Shown one piece after another: positions 9,052-18,434 of a stretch of 64,000 nucleotides of DNA. Source of the stretch: Malikia granosa. GTDB taxonomy: Bacteria > Pseudomonadota > Gammaproteobacteria > Burkholderiales > Burkholderiaceae_C. Every line of letters starts with the position of its first letter. Position 1 is the stretch's first letter. The DNA is taken from the NCBI RefSeq assembly GCF_002980595.1, contig NZ_PVLQ01000020.1, positions 1-64,000 on the forward strand, written 5' to 3'. A program made the position numbers and the translations under genes. The notes beneath the pieces were generated by a model. That model saw only the letters and a list, made by a program, of their open reading frames with translations, did not search any database and was not told the origin of the DNA.

Positions 9052-10272
9052 ATGCAATCAATTAAAGAGCTCAATAAAAACAAGGGTCGGATTAGTGTTT
9101 TTTGTGTCACAGATTATTACATTCCGGGCTATCTCGGCGGCGGACCTATCACAACACTATACAACATGCGCTATCAATTACTAAATCACGTCGATTTATC
9201 AATTTATACTCGCGATCGTGATCTTGGCGGCATCACTCCATATGACGGAATAAAATCTAACGAATGGACAAAATTACCCGATGGGCCTGTGTTTTATACG
9301 AGTCCAAATTACTTTGGATGGCCAGGATTAATACGAGCAAAAAAAGATAAGCACTTTGATGTCATTTATCTTAACAGTTTCTTCAGTTATCGCGCTTCCA
9401 TTTCAATCGCCATTAGAGGCTGGCTTTATAAAAATAAACTTCCTCCCATCTTGCTTGCTCCTCGCGGCGAATTCTCTAGAGGAGCTCTTTCAATTAAATC
9501 CTTCAAAAAGAAAATATATCTAGCATTTTCTCGTTTCTTGGGTATCTACCGCAATATTCACTGGCATGCTTCAACACAAAGTGAAGCAGCGGACATAATT
9601 CGCGTCATACCTGACGCTAAAATCCACACTGCTGCTGACCTCGTTACATTGCAGGACGACAACCAATCGGTTCAATTCAATAATAAAAAAACCGATACAT
9701 TGCAAATTATTTTTATTTCCCGCATATCCCCCAAAAAAAATCTTGATGGATTGCTCAAAATTTTAACAAAAGTCAACTCTAAAGTTGATCTTGATGTCTA
9801 TGGACCACAAGAAGACTCTAACTACTGGAAGAAATGCTTAGATCTATCTAAAAATTTGCCCCGCAATGTTAAATTCAAATACTGTGGCGAACTTACTCCA
9901 AACGAAATCAACTCAACTTTCAAAAAATATGATTTATTCGCTTTCCCCACCCATGGCGAAAACTTTGGACATGTTATTTTCGAATCGCTTTGCGCAGGAA
10001 CTCCAGTTATAACTACAAATGAAACACCATGGAAAGAAGATCCATCAAGTGGTATTCGCATACTCCCCCCGAATGACCTCAGTGCATGGAAAAATTGCAT
10101 TGAAGAATACTCACATCTCACTCCAGAGGAGTTCCTTGACCGCCGTCAATCAGCATTACGATATGCAAAAAAATATCTAGAATCAAGCCTGGCTACCCAA
10201 GACAATCTGAAAATGTTTTTCGATGTCGCAGAAGCGCCTTTCAAAATTTTACCAACCAAAACTTTCGGGTGA
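9052..10272 (+). CDS. Glycosyltransferase family 4 protein
   Basis: 406 residues. The N-terminus RISVFCVTDYYIPGYLGGGPITTLYNM has the glycine-rich loop of GT4 acceptor domains. PRGEFSRGALSIKSFKKK near residue 140 is a block often seen in O-antigen transferases. The donor domain starts with IIFISRISPKKNLDGLL near residue 220. FPTHGENFGHVIFESLCAGTPVI near residue 300 carries the E-x7-E motif (E in GEN and E in FES) that binds the nucleotide sugar. It is AT-rich and lies directly before wbjB, ten bases away. It acts on the cytoplasmic face of the inner membrane; substrate unknown. Confidence 0.82.
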   Translation: MQSIKELNKNKGRISVFCVTDYYIPGYLGGGPITTLYNMRYQLLNHVDLSIYTRDRDLGGITPYDGIKSNEWTKLPDGPVFYTSPNYFGWPGLIRAKKDKHFDVIYLNSFFSYRASISIAIRGWLYKNKLPPILLAPRGEFSRGALSIKSFKKKIYLAFSRFLGIYRNIHWHASTQSEAADIIRVIPDAKIHTAADLVTLQDDNQSVQFNNKKTDTLQIIFISRISPKKNLDGLLKILTKVNSKVDLDVYGPQEDSNYWKKCLDLSKNLPRNVKFKYCGELTPNEINSTFKKYDLFAFPTHGENFGHVIFESLCAGTPVITTNETPWKEDPSSGIRILPPNDLSAWKNCIEEYSHLTPEEFLDRRQSALRYAKKYLESSLATQDNLKMFFDVAEAPFKILPTKTFG

Positions 10273-10281
10273 TAGATCATT

Positions 10282-11310
10282 ATGTTTCAAAACAAAACCT
10301 TGCTTATTACTGGTGGTACCGGCTCTTTCGGTAATGCAGTGTTACGTCGCTTCCTTGACTCTGACCTGCGTGAAATCCGAATCTTCAGTCGCGACGAGAA
10401 GAAGCAGGACGATATGCGAAAAAAGTACAATAGCCCAAAGCTAAAGTTCTATATTGGAGATGTTCGCGACTACCAGTCTGTGCTAAATGTTGTGCGTGAG
10501 ACAGACTTCATCTTTCATGCTGCTGCTCTCAAACAGGTGCCTTCCTGCGAGTTTCATCCGTTGGAAGCGGTCAAAACCAACGTCTTGGGCACAGAGAACG
10601 TGTTGGAAGCAGCGATCAGCTGTGGCGTAAGCCGCGTTGTGGTGCTTAGCACCGACAAAGCCGTCTACCCCATCAATGCCATGGGCATCAGCAAGGCCAT
10701 GATGGAAAAAGTGGCGGTAGCTAAGTCGCGTAGCAGCAATGGCACTGTCATCAACGTCACCAGATACGGCAATGTAATGTGTTCGCGCGGCTCCGTAATT
10801 CCACTGTTCACTAACCAGATTCGCGCCGGTGAACCAATCACAATCACTGATCCAAATATGACCCGCTTCATGATGACGCTAGACGACGCGGTGGATTTGG
10901 TATTATTTGCTTTCGAACACGGCAAACCAGGCGAGATCTTTGTGCAAAAGGCACCCGCAGCAACGATTGAAGTGCTAGCCAAGTCCTTAACAGACATGCT
11001 CGGTATTCCTGAACACCCTATCAACATCATTGGCACTCGCCATGGCGAAAAGCTGTTCGAGGTACTGCTCAGCCGCGAAGAAATGGTTGCGGCGCAAGAC
11101 CTAGGTGGTTACTACCGCGTGCCGCCAGATTTGAGAGACTTGAACTACGGAAAATTCACGGAACAGGGTGAAGTAAAAATTTCTGAAGCGGTGGAATACA
11201 ACTCCCACAATACCATCCGACTTGACGTAAATGGCATGCAGAAGTTGCTGATGAAGCTGCGCTTCATGCAAGCAACTGTACGAGGTGAGCATGTAGAAGC
11301 TGAGGAATGA
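10282..11310 (+). CDS. wbjB: UDP-N-acetylglucosamine 4,6-dehydratase/5-epimerase (WbjB/FnlA/CapE type)
   Basis: A 342-residue extended short-chain dehydrogenase. The NAD-binding GGTGSFGNAV lies at residues 10-19. The active-site block STDKAVYPINAMGISKAMMEK occurs near residue 125, with Tyr replaced by Met as in the inverting dehydratases of this family. RYGNVMCSRGSVIPLF near 165 is a family signature. The enzyme converts UDP-GlcNAc to the 4-keto-6-deoxy-L-talose-type intermediate, the first step toward UDP-L-FucNAc. The next two genes encode the reductase and 2-epimerase of the same pathway, which makes the call firm. Its base composition is intermediate, between the AT-rich transferases upstream and the GC-rich genes downstream. 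Confidence 0.92.
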   Translation: MFQNKTLLITGGTGSFGNAVLRRFLDSDLREIRIFSRDEKKQDDMRKKYNSPKLKFYIGDVRDYQSVLNVVRETDFIFHAAALKQVPSCEFHPLEAVKTNVLGTENVLEAAISCGVSRVVVLSTDKAVYPINAMGISKAMMEKVAVAKSRSSNGTVINVTRYGNVMCSRGSVIPLFTNQIRAGEPITITDPNMTRFMMTLDDAVDLVLFAFEHGKPGEIFVQKAPAATIEVLAKSLTDMLGIPEHPINIIGTRHGEKLFEVLLSREEMVAAQDLGGYYRVPPDLRDLNYGKFTEQGEVKISEAVEYNSHNTIRLDVNGMQKLLMKLRFMQATVRGEHVEAEE

Positions 11311-11359
11311 CAGACTAAATAAGTGATCTATCAAAAATTCTTCCTCTTCCATTAATTCA

Positions 11360-12490
11360 ATGCTGAAAATCCTGATCACTGGCGCCAACGGTTTCGTCGG
11401 CAAGAACCTGCAACTGCACCTGGCAGAACGCAAGGATGTCGAGGTCGTCTGCTTCACGCGGGAGCATTCCACGGCGCAACTGCCGGCCTTGCTGCAGGGC
11501 GTAGCCTTTGTCTTTCACATGGCGGGCATCAACCGGCCGCAGGACCCGGCGGAATTCGTCACCGGCAATGCCGACCTGACGCAAGTACTGTGCGATGCAG
11601 TGGCTGAAATCGCCCAGACCTCGGGCAAGAAGGTACCGGTGGTCTATACCTCGTCTACCCAGGCGGCGCGCGACAACCCCTACGGCCAAAGCAAGCGGGC
11701 CGCCGAGGACGCGCTGTTCGCGCTGCAGCGCGAGCATGGCGTTCCGGTGCATGTGTTCCGCCTGCCCAATGTGTTCGGCAAGTGGTGCAAGCCCAACTAC
11801 AACTCGGCTGTTGCCACTTTCTGTCACAACGTCGCGCGCGAGCTGCCGATCCAGATCAACGATCCGGCCGCGGTGGTGACCCTGGTCTACGTGGACGATG
11901 TGATCGAACGCTTCGTGCAGTTGATGGATGGCGCTGATGCCGCCGTGGATTCGGAAGGCTTTGCCACCGTGACCCCGCAGTACACCAGCACCGTGGGCGA
12001 ACTGGCGGGCCTGATCCAGACTTTCAAGGACAGCCGCCAGACCCTGATGACCGAACGCGTCGGCACGGGTCTGGTGCGCGCGCTCTACGCGACCTATGTG
12101 AGCTATCTGCCGGTGGAGGAATTCACCTACACCGTGCCGATGTATGACGACCCGCGCGGTGTCTTTGCAGAAATGCTCAAGACCCCCGACTGCGGCCAGT
12201 TCAGCTATTTCACGGCGCACCCGGGCATCACGCGCGGCGGCCATTACCACCACACCAAGACCGAGAAGTTCCTGGTGATCAAGGGCCAGGCGCGCTTCAA
12301 GTTCCGTCACATGCAGACCGGAGAATCGCACGAATTGGTGACCAGCGGCGCCAAGGCCGAGATCGTCGAGACCGTGCCAGGCTGGACCCACGACATCACC
12401 AACATCGGCAGCGAGGAGATGATCGTCATGCTGTGGGCCAACGAGGTCTTCGACCGCCAGCGTCCCGACACCTTCGCCTGCCCGCTGTGA
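11360..12490 (+). CDS. wbjC: UDP-L-FucNAc pathway reductase with cupin domain (WbjC/FnlB/CapF type)
   Basis: 376 residues in two parts. The N-terminal SDR domain starts MLKILITGANGFVGKN and has the Tyr-Lys pair in NPYGQSKRAAED near residue 110. The C-terminal cupin domain (roughly residues 255-376) contains the metal-type motif GGHYHHTKTEKFLVIKG. This arrangement is diagnostic for CapF/WbjC, which epimerises C3 and reduces C4 of the product of WbjB. In contrast to its neighbours on the left the gene is GC-rich with core-like codon use, so it probably came from a different donor or has been resident longer. It is followed 23 bases later by the 2-epimerase gene. Confidence 0.93.
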   Translation: MLKILITGANGFVGKNLQLHLAERKDVEVVCFTREHSTAQLPALLQGVAFVFHMAGINRPQDPAEFVTGNADLTQVLCDAVAEIAQTSGKKVPVVYTSSTQAARDNPYGQSKRAAEDALFALQREHGVPVHVFRLPNVFGKWCKPNYNSAVATFCHNVARELPIQINDPAAVVTLVYVDDVIERFVQLMDGADAAVDSEGFATVTPQYTSTVGELAGLIQTFKDSRQTLMTERVGTGLVRALYATYVSYLPVEEFTYTVPMYDDPRGVFAEMLKTPDCGQFSYFTAHPGITRGGHYHHTKTEKFLVIKGQARFKFRHMQTGESHELVTSGAKAEIVETVPGWTHDITNIGSEEMIVMLWANEVFDRQRPDTFACPL

Positions 12491-12513
12491 TCTGCTCTGC
12501 TCCACTACAGAAC

Positions 12514-13641
12514 ATGAAAAAACTCAAAGTCATGACCGTGGTCGGTACCCGACCCGAAATCATCCGCCTGTCGCGCGTGCTGGCCAAGCTGGACGAGCAT
12601 TGCGAACATGTGATCGTCCACACCGGACAGAACTACGACTATGAGCTGAACCAGATCTTCTTCGACGACCTGGGCATTCGCAAGCCGGACCATTTCCTGA
12701 ACGCGGCTGGCGGCAGCGCGGCCGAGACGATCGGCAAGATCATTGCCGCTGTCGATGGCGTGCTGGTGAGCGAAAAGCCTGACGCCCTGCTGGTGCTGGG
12801 CGATACCAACAGCTGCCTGTCGGTGATCCCGGCCAAGCGGCGCAAGGTGCCGATCTTCCACATGGAAGCCGGCAACCGCTGCTTCGACCTGCGCGTGCCG
12901 GAAGAAACCAACCGCCGCATCGTAGACCACACCGCCGACATCAACCTGACCTACAGCTCGATCGCGCGCGAGTACCTGCTGCGCGAGGGCCTGCCGCCGG
13001 ACCAGGTGATCAAGACCGGCAGCCCGATGTTCGAGGTGCTGACCCACTATCGCGCGGGCATCGTGGCGTCGAACGTGCTCGAGCGCCTGGGCCTGGAAGC
13101 CGGCAAGTTCTTTGTCGTCAGTGCACACCGCGAGGAGAACATCGACTCCGACACCAACTTCGGCAAGCTGGTGCAGACGCTCAACACCGTGGCCGAAACC
13201 TATGACCTGCCGGTGATCGTGTCGACCCACCCGCGCACCCTCAAGCGCGTGGAAGCCACCGGTGCGAAGTTCCATGAGCAAGTTCAGCTGCTCAAGCCGC
13301 TGGGCTTCACCGACTACAACCAGCTGCAACTGTCGGCCAAGGCCGTGCTGTCGGACAGCGGCACTATTAACGAGGAATCATCGATCCTGAACTTCCCGGC
13401 GCTGAACCTGCGCGAGGCGCACGAGCGTCCCGAGGGCATGGAGGAAGCTGCCGTGATGATGGTTGGCCTGGAGGTCGAGCGCGTCATGCAGGGTCTGGCC
13501 ATCCTGGAAAGCCAGCCGCGCGGACAGGAGCGCCTGCTGCGTCAGGTCTATGACTACAGCATGCCCAATGTGTCGGACAAGGTACTGCGCATCATCCATA
13601 GCTACACTGACTACGTGAACCGCGTGGTATGGAAGAAATAG
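12514..13641 (+). CDS. wbjD: UDP-N-acetyl-L-talosamine 2-epimerase producing UDP-L-FucNAc (WbjD/FnlC/CapG type)
   Basis: 375 residues of the UDP-GlcNAc 2-epimerase family. Signatures are MTVVGTRPEIIRLSRVL at the N-terminus, VLGDTNSC near residue 93, HMEAGNRCFDLRVPEETNRR near 115, VSAHREEN near 205 and SDSGTINEESS near 285. I chose the ATG at 12514 over an in-frame one at 12433, because the extra 27 residues lie inside wbjC and are not family-like. It catalyses the last step to UDP-N-acetyl-L-fucosamine in the cytoplasm. Composition is GC-rich like wbjC. The next gene, a WbuB-like transferase, probably uses the product. Confidence 0.92.
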   Translation: MKKLKVMTVVGTRPEIIRLSRVLAKLDEHCEHVIVHTGQNYDYELNQIFFDDLGIRKPDHFLNAAGGSAAETIGKIIAAVDGVLVSEKPDALLVLGDTNSCLSVIPAKRRKVPIFHMEAGNRCFDLRVPEETNRRIVDHTADINLTYSSIAREYLLREGLPPDQVIKTGSPMFEVLTHYRAGIVASNVLERLGLEAGKFFVVSAHREENIDSDTNFGKLVQTLNTVAETYDLPVIVSTHPRTLKRVEATGAKFHEQVQLLKPLGFTDYNQLQLSAKAVLSDSGTINEESSILNFPALNLREAHERPEGMEEAAVMMVGLEVERVMQGLAILESQPRGQERLLRQVYDYSMPNVSDKVLRIIHSYTDYVNRVVWKK

Positions 13642-13654
13642 TGAGCTCTGAAAC

Positions 13655-14845
13655 ATGCGAATAGCTCTGATCGCAGACACCTTCCCTCCCCTTCGGACTT
13701 CAGGTGCAGTGCAATTACGGGACTTGTCTCGTGAATTTGCACGTCAGGGTCATGCACTGACAGTACTGTTGCCCGCACCAGACCAGAATAATCCCTGGCA
13801 GCTAGAAGAAATCGACGGGGTGCAGGTACTACGGCTTAAAGCGCCGCGTACGAAGGACATAGGCTACGTTCGCCGTACGCTGGGTGAATTAGTCATGCCA
13901 TTCTCCATGCTGCGACAGTTGAAAAAGAGCCCATTAGCCAATGAAAAATGGGATGGAGTGATATGGTACGCTCCATCGATTTTTCACGGCCCACTGGCCA
14001 ATGAAATAAAAAAATCCAGCAAATGCAAAGGCTACCTGATCATCCGTGACATATTTCCAGAATGGGCGGTTGACATGGGTCTGATGGGGCGTGGGCTACC
14101 ATACCGTTTTTTTGATGCTATTGCTCGTTACCAATACTCCGTAGCAGATGTGATTGGCGTACAAACCCCTGGCAATTTGGGCTACTTCGATCAGTGGCTG
14201 AAACAGTCGGGTCGTCAGTTGGAAGTCCTGAAAAATTGGCTCGACATGCCAGCCCAAGTACGGTGCTCAATACGCGTGAGTGAAACTTTTTTGGAGGGAC
14301 GAAAGATTTTTGTGTATGCGGGCAACATGGGAATCGCCCAAGGCATGGACATACTTTTGGATTTAGCTGAAAAACTGAGCAATCGATCTGATGTAGGCTT
14401 CTTGTTCGTAGGGCGTGGTAGTGACGCTGCACGCCTGAAAACCTCAGCCCAGGATAGAAAGCTAAGGAATGTCCTGTTTTTTGACGAAATTCACCCTGAT
14501 GAAATACCTGATCTTTACTCTCAGTGCAACATAGGAATTGTTGCGCTGGATTCGAAGCACCAATCTCATAATATTCCTGGCAAGTTCTTGACTTACATGC
14601 AAAACGGCTTACCCGTCCTTGCCAACGTGAATAAAGGCAATGATTTGGCAAAATTAATAAGGAACGAACGCGTTGGCCAAGCATGCGAAAGCAATAACAT
14701 AATCGATCTTTTGCAACTAGCAGAAAAAATATTATTTCAGATAAATACTGAAGTCGAACTCCCTAACCGCTGTCGAAATCTATTTTTTCGTGAGTTTTCC
14801 GTCAATAAAACGGTGAAACAAATCGTCACCGCACTATCCACTTAA
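13655..14845 (+). CDS. wbuB: WbuB-like glycosyltransferase, probable L-FucNAc transferase
   Basis: 396 residues of GT4 type. The N-terminus MRIALIADTFPPLRTSGAVQLRDLSREF matches WbuB-like L-fucosamine transferases. GYLIIRDIFPEWAVDMGLM near residue 130 and KIFVYAGNMGIAQGMDILLDL near 215 mark the acceptor and donor domains. The proposed role, moving L-FucNAc from the nucleotide onto the lipid-linked glycan, is an inference from family resemblance and from its place directly after wbjBCD. The base composition drops again compared with wbjD, 13 bases upstream. WbuC follows, as in several enterobacterial and beta-proteobacterial loci. Confidence 0.8.
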   Translation: MRIALIADTFPPLRTSGAVQLRDLSREFARQGHALTVLLPAPDQNNPWQLEEIDGVQVLRLKAPRTKDIGYVRRTLGELVMPFSMLRQLKKSPLANEKWDGVIWYAPSIFHGPLANEIKKSSKCKGYLIIRDIFPEWAVDMGLMGRGLPYRFFDAIARYQYSVADVIGVQTPGNLGYFDQWLKQSGRQLEVLKNWLDMPAQVRCSIRVSETFLEGRKIFVYAGNMGIAQGMDILLDLAEKLSNRSDVGFLFVGRGSDAARLKTSAQDRKLRNVLFFDEIHPDEIPDLYSQCNIGIVALDSKHQSHNIPGKFLTYMQNGLPVLANVNKGNDLAKLIRNERVGQACESNNIIDLLQLAEKILFQINTEVELPNRCRNLFFREFSVNKTVKQIVTALST

Positions 14846-14862
14846 AATACACCAAGCATCTT

Positions 14863-15345
14863 ATGAAAATCTTTTGCGCCAAATATCTTGACGAATTATC
14901 AACGCAGGCAAAAATCAATCCACGTCAACGGCAGCACCGTAATATTCATTACAACTACCAAGAGAGCTGTCAGCGCTTATTCAACGCCATAGAGCCTGAC
15001 AGTTACATCCGCCCTCACCGCCATTCGATTGATCCGAAAGATGAGTTATTAATCACCATTCGCGGAGAAATCGGACTATTAATTTTTAATAACAATGGCG
15101 ACATTATTCAGGCTTTAAGATTCGGATCCGAAAAATATGGTTCAGGCATGGCAGCAGGGTTTGAAATTCCAGCCAACACATGGCATACGGTTATCGCCTT
15201 GAGATCAAACTGCATTTTACTTGAAATCAAATCTGGACCATTTGATCCTAACAATCCCAAAGAACTTGCGCCGTGGGCACCTGAAGAAGGAAGTACTTTT
15301 GCAGTAAATTACTTAAATCAACTAGCTCAAAAATTCTTACTGTAA
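14863..15345 (+). CDS. wbuC: WbuC-family cupin metalloprotein
   Basis: 160 residues with a single cupin barrel. The motif PHRHSIDPKDELLITIRGEIG near residues 50-70 provides the metal-binding histidines and acid, and NTWHTVIAL near residue 105 the second histidine. This is the WbuC family, usually found beside wbuB in L-FucNAc loci; its biochemical role is not established. It is the last recognisable gene of the polysaccharide cluster and shares the low GC content of the transferases. The start ATG follows the wbuB stop by about 18 bases, so the two are probably transcribed together. Confidence 0.85.
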   Translation: MKIFCAKYLDELSTQAKINPRQRQHRNIHYNYQESCQRLFNAIEPDSYIRPHRHSIDPKDELLITIRGEIGLLIFNNNGDIIQALRFGSEKYGSGMAAGFEIPANTWHTVIALRSNCILLEIKSGPFDPNNPKELAPWAPEEGSTFAVNYLNQLAQKFLL

Positions 15346-16156
15346 TAATACAAAAAATACGACCAACACACTTCAGTCATTAATTGAAATTATATTCAAA
15401 AATTTACCTTGACAATCCGGCTTTACATTCATTAGCCGATCCATCCCCACAGCTAACAGCATTAGCTCCAAAATCCAGACGAGACTATTAATTTTAGCTT
15501 CGGTTGCGCCTCCAAATAAATATCAAACTTCCCACCGGGCTCTGCTTGCGCCAACAGATTCATGAATTAGAATTTCTTTTGGAGCTATAATAAAGCAATC
15601 CGATCAAGCAGTATCTACTTACTTATATCAAACATTAACAGGTCGTCTTTGTCGCCTGAATTATCGACAAAATCAAGCTAATGCAAGTCACAGAGCATGA
15701 TGGCATCATCTAATCAAATCACGAACTAAGTCATGAACACCGCGAATAAAGCAACTGCCGCAAAAAATATTACTATTATACATCACAAAATGTGGCAAAT
15801 AACACAGCGCGGAAAATCTTGATAGCAACTTCAGTTTTTAAAACTCCACAAAATCCCTATCTATTAGAGAAAACTGACTCGCAATGTTCGGTTTAAACTA
15901 TCCTCTTTAAGGCAAGCATCAACCAATCTTTTGATGTCATAGACATACTTCCTTCGACTGATGCATGGAAATTACTCCGATGGTTTGAAAAAAGCTGCTC
16001 TAACACAATTACTAAATTTTCAGAAAGTAGAGTCACCATAGCTTCCGCCAACTCCCTCTGGAGGGCTGCCTCTTGGCTGTAGAAAAGTGGCAAATATTTC
16101 CGAAATATTAGTAATATCCTCATCGAATACTTTTAAACCAGCCAATTAAAGACAAA
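15346..16156. other. AT-rich stretch without a supported gene
   Basis: About 810 bases between wbuC and galU. Both strands are cut by frequent stop codons. The only open frame of note, 76 codons on the minus strand at 15893-16123, resembles nothing I know. Short protein-like patches occur in several frames (for example around 15410-15600 on the minus strand), which could mean one or more decayed genes. A promoter for galU is expected in the last 100 bases, but I cannot point to convincing -35 and -10 boxes. Confidence 0.5.
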
Positions 16157-17032
16157 ATGACTTCACCTATTCGCAAGGCTGTTTTTCCGATTGCCGGTCT
16201 TGGCACCCGATTCCTGCCCGCCACCAAGGCCAGCGCCAAGGAAATGCTGCCCGTGGTCGACAAGCCGCTGATCCAGTACGCCGTCGAGGAGGCCTATGCC
16301 GCCGGCATCCGCCAGATGATCTTCGTCACCGGCCGCACCAAGCGCAGCATCGAGGACCATTTCGACACCGCCTACGAACTCGAGAGCGAACTCGAGGCCG
16401 CAGGCAAGACCGCCCTGCTCCAGGTCGCACGCTCGATCGCGCCCGACGACATGACCTGCGTCTACGTGCGCCAACCACGCGCGCTGGGCCTGGGCCACGC
16501 CGTGCTGTGCGCCAAGGAGCTGGTCGGCCACGAGGCCTTCGCCGTGCTGCTGGCCGACGACCTGATGGTGGGCAAGCCGCCGGTGATGGCGCAGATGGTG
16601 CAGCAGTTCGCCGAATGGCGTGCCAGCCTGCTGGCGGTGCAGGACGTGCCGCGCGAGCACACCAAGCGCTACGGCATCGTCTCGGGCCAGCAGGTGGCCG
16701 AGAACATGCTCGACCTGTCGGGCATCGTCGAGAAGCCCGCGCCCGAAGACGCGCCGACCACGCTGGCCGTCGCTGGGCGCTACATCCTGACGCCCGGCAT
16801 CTTTGCCGAACTGGAAAACCTGCCTCGCGGCGTTGGCGGCGAAATCCAGCTGACCGACGGCATCGCGCAGCTGCTGCGGCGCGAGAAGGTGTTCGCCTAC
16901 CGCTACCAGGGCACACGCTACGATTGCGGCAGCAAGCTCGGCTTCCTGCAGGCCACGGTCGACCTGGGGCGCGAGCACGACGAGGTGGGGGCGGATTTTG
17001 TCGCCTGGCTGCAGGAACACGCACTCGCTTGA
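16157..17032 (+). CDS. galU: UTP--glucose-1-phosphate uridylyltransferase
   Basis: 291 residues. The nucleotidyltransferase signature [25 protein letters not shown] lies at residues 13-37. VLLADDLM near 132 holds the metal-binding aspartates, and [12 protein letters not shown] near 192 and [10 protein letters not shown] near 230 complete the family pattern. It makes UDP-glucose from UTP and glucose-1-phosphate, feeding the Ugd enzyme upstream and other glucose-containing glycans. GC-rich, with the composition of the core genome. It is followed 17 bases later by glmM, so both may be co-transcribed. Confidence 0.96.
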   Translation: MTSPIRKAVFPIAGLGTRFLPATKASAKEMLPVVDKPLIQYAVEEAYAAGIRQMIFVTGRTKRSIEDHFDTAYELESELEAAGKTALLQVARSIAPDDMTCVYVRQPRALGLGHAVLCAKELVGHEAFAVLLADDLMVGKPPVMAQMVQQFAEWRASLLAVQDVPREHTKRYGIVSGQQVAENMLDLSGIVEKPAPEDAPTTLAVAGRYILTPGIFAELENLPRGVGGEIQLTDGIAQLLRREKVFAYRYQGTRYDCGSKLGFLQATVDLGREHDEVGADFVAWLQEHALA

Positions 17033-17049
17033 CATTACGAGAACTTGAT

Positions 17050-18381
17050 ATGACCCGCAAATATTTCGGTACCGACGGCATCCGTGGCACTGTCGGCCAC
17101 AGCCCTATCACCCCTGACTTCATCCTCAAGCTGGCGCATGCGGTGGGCCGCGTGCTCAGGCAGAAGGAAGCACGACCGACCGTGCTGATCGGCAAGGACA
17201 CCCGGATCTCGGGCTATATGCTAGAGTCCGCGCTCGAGTCGGGTTTCAACTCGGCCGGCGTCGATGTCGTGCTGCTGGGCCCGGTGCCCACCCCGGCCGT
17301 GGCCTACCTGACCACGGCCCAGCGCGCCAGCCTGGGCGTGGTGATTTCGGCCAGCCACAACCCGTTTGGCGACAACGGCATCAAGTTCTTCAGCGACCAT
17401 GGCGCCAAGCTGCCCGATGACTGGGAGCTGGCGGTCGAGGCCGCGCTCGAGGAGCCGCCGGTCTGGGCCGATTCGGCCAGCCTGGGCAAGACCCGGCGCC
17501 TGGAGGACGCGGCCGGGCGCTACATCGAGTTCTGCAAGAGCACCTTCGACCGCGAGCTCAGCCTCAAGGGCCTGAAGATCGTGATCGACGCGGCGCATGG
17601 CGCGGCCTACCAGATCGCGCCCAAGGTGTTCCACGAGCTGGGCGCCGAGGTGGTGGCGATCGGCTGCAGCCCGGACGGACTCAACATCAACGATGGCGTG
17701 GGCGCCACCCATCCCGAGGCGTTGGTGGCAGCGGTCAAGCAGCATGGCGCCGACATCGGCATTGCGCTCGACGGCGACGCCGACCGGCTGCAGATGGTCG
17801 ATGCCCAAGGCCGCCTGTACAACGGCGACGAGCTGCTGTATCTGCTGGCCGCCGAGCGGCTGGCGCGCGACGAGGTGGTGCCGGGCGTGGTCGGCACGCT
17901 GATGACCAATATGGCGGTCGAGCTGGCGCTGAAAGCCAAGGGCGTGGCCTTCGTGCGCGCCAAGGTGGGCGACCGCTATGTGCTGGAGGAACTGCACCGC
18001 CACCACTGGCTGCTGGGCGGCGAGGGTTCGGGCCACCTGCTGGTGCTGGACCAGCAAAGCACCGGCGACGCGCTGGTGTCGGCCCTGCAGGTGCTGCAGG
18101 CGGTGGCACGCTCGGGCCAGAGCCTGGCCGAGCTGCTGAGTGGTGTCGAACTGTTCCCGCAAGTGTTGATCAACGTGCGGCTGCAGCCGGGTCAGGACTG
18201 GAAGAACAATGCGGCCCTACAGGCCGCCATTGCAGCGACCGAGGCCGAGCTGGGCCAGACCGGCCGCGTGCTGATCCGTGCCAGCGGCACCGAGCCACTG
18301 CTGCGCGTGATGGTCGAGGCCCGCGATGCGGACCAGGCACGGACGCTGGCTGAGCGCATGGCGGACGCTGCGCGCGCTTGA
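17050..18381 (+). CDS. glmM: Phosphoglucosamine mutase
   Basis: 443 residues. [16 protein letters not shown] at the N-terminus is the family start, which fixes the ATG at 17050 although the frame is open further upstream inside galU. The catalytic serine is in [16 protein letters not shown] near residue 102. The metal loop DGDADR lies near 242, the sugar-binding GGEGSGHLL near 325 and the phosphate-binding [12 protein letters not shown] near 415. It converts glucosamine-6-phosphate to glucosamine-1-phosphate, an essential step to UDP-GlcNAc for peptidoglycan, LPS and the WbjBCD pathway. A rho-independent terminator follows 25 bases after the stop. Confidence 0.97.
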   Translation: MTRKYFGTDGIRGTVGHSPITPDFILKLAHAVGRVLRQKEARPTVLIGKDTRISGYMLESALESGFNSAGVDVVLLGPVPTPAVAYLTTAQRASLGVVISASHNPFGDNGIKFFSDHGAKLPDDWELAVEAALEEPPVWADSASLGKTRRLEDAAGRYIEFCKSTFDRELSLKGLKIVIDAAHGAAYQIAPKVFHELGAEVVAIGCSPDGLNINDGVGATHPEALVAAVKQHGADIGIALDGDADRLQMVDAQGRLYNGDELLYLLAAERLARDEVVPGVVGTLMTNMAVELALKAKGVAFVRAKVGDRYVLEELHRHHWLLGGEGSGHLLVLDQQSTGDALVSALQVLQAVARSGQSLAELLSGVELFPQVLINVRLQPGQDWKNNAALQAAIAATEAELGQTGRVLIRASGTEPLLRVMVEARDADQARTLAERMADAARA

Positions 18382-18406
18382 TACGCGGCACGTGATCGAC
18401 TCAAGC

Positions 18407-18428
18407 AAAAGCCCCTTTCGGGGCTTTT
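18407..18428. terminator. Bidirectional rho-independent terminator
   Basis: AAAAGCCCC, loop TTTC, GGGGCTTTT: a 9-bp perfect stem with A-tract and T-tract, lying between the convergent glmM and PfkB-kinase genes. It can serve both. Confidence 0.9.
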
Positions 18429-18434
18429 GTCGTT

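Noticed and set aside
15893-16123. A 76-codon minus-strand frame in the AT-rich gap
   Set aside because: No recognisable family, no ribosome site, and open frames of this size can occur by chance there; not listed as a gene.
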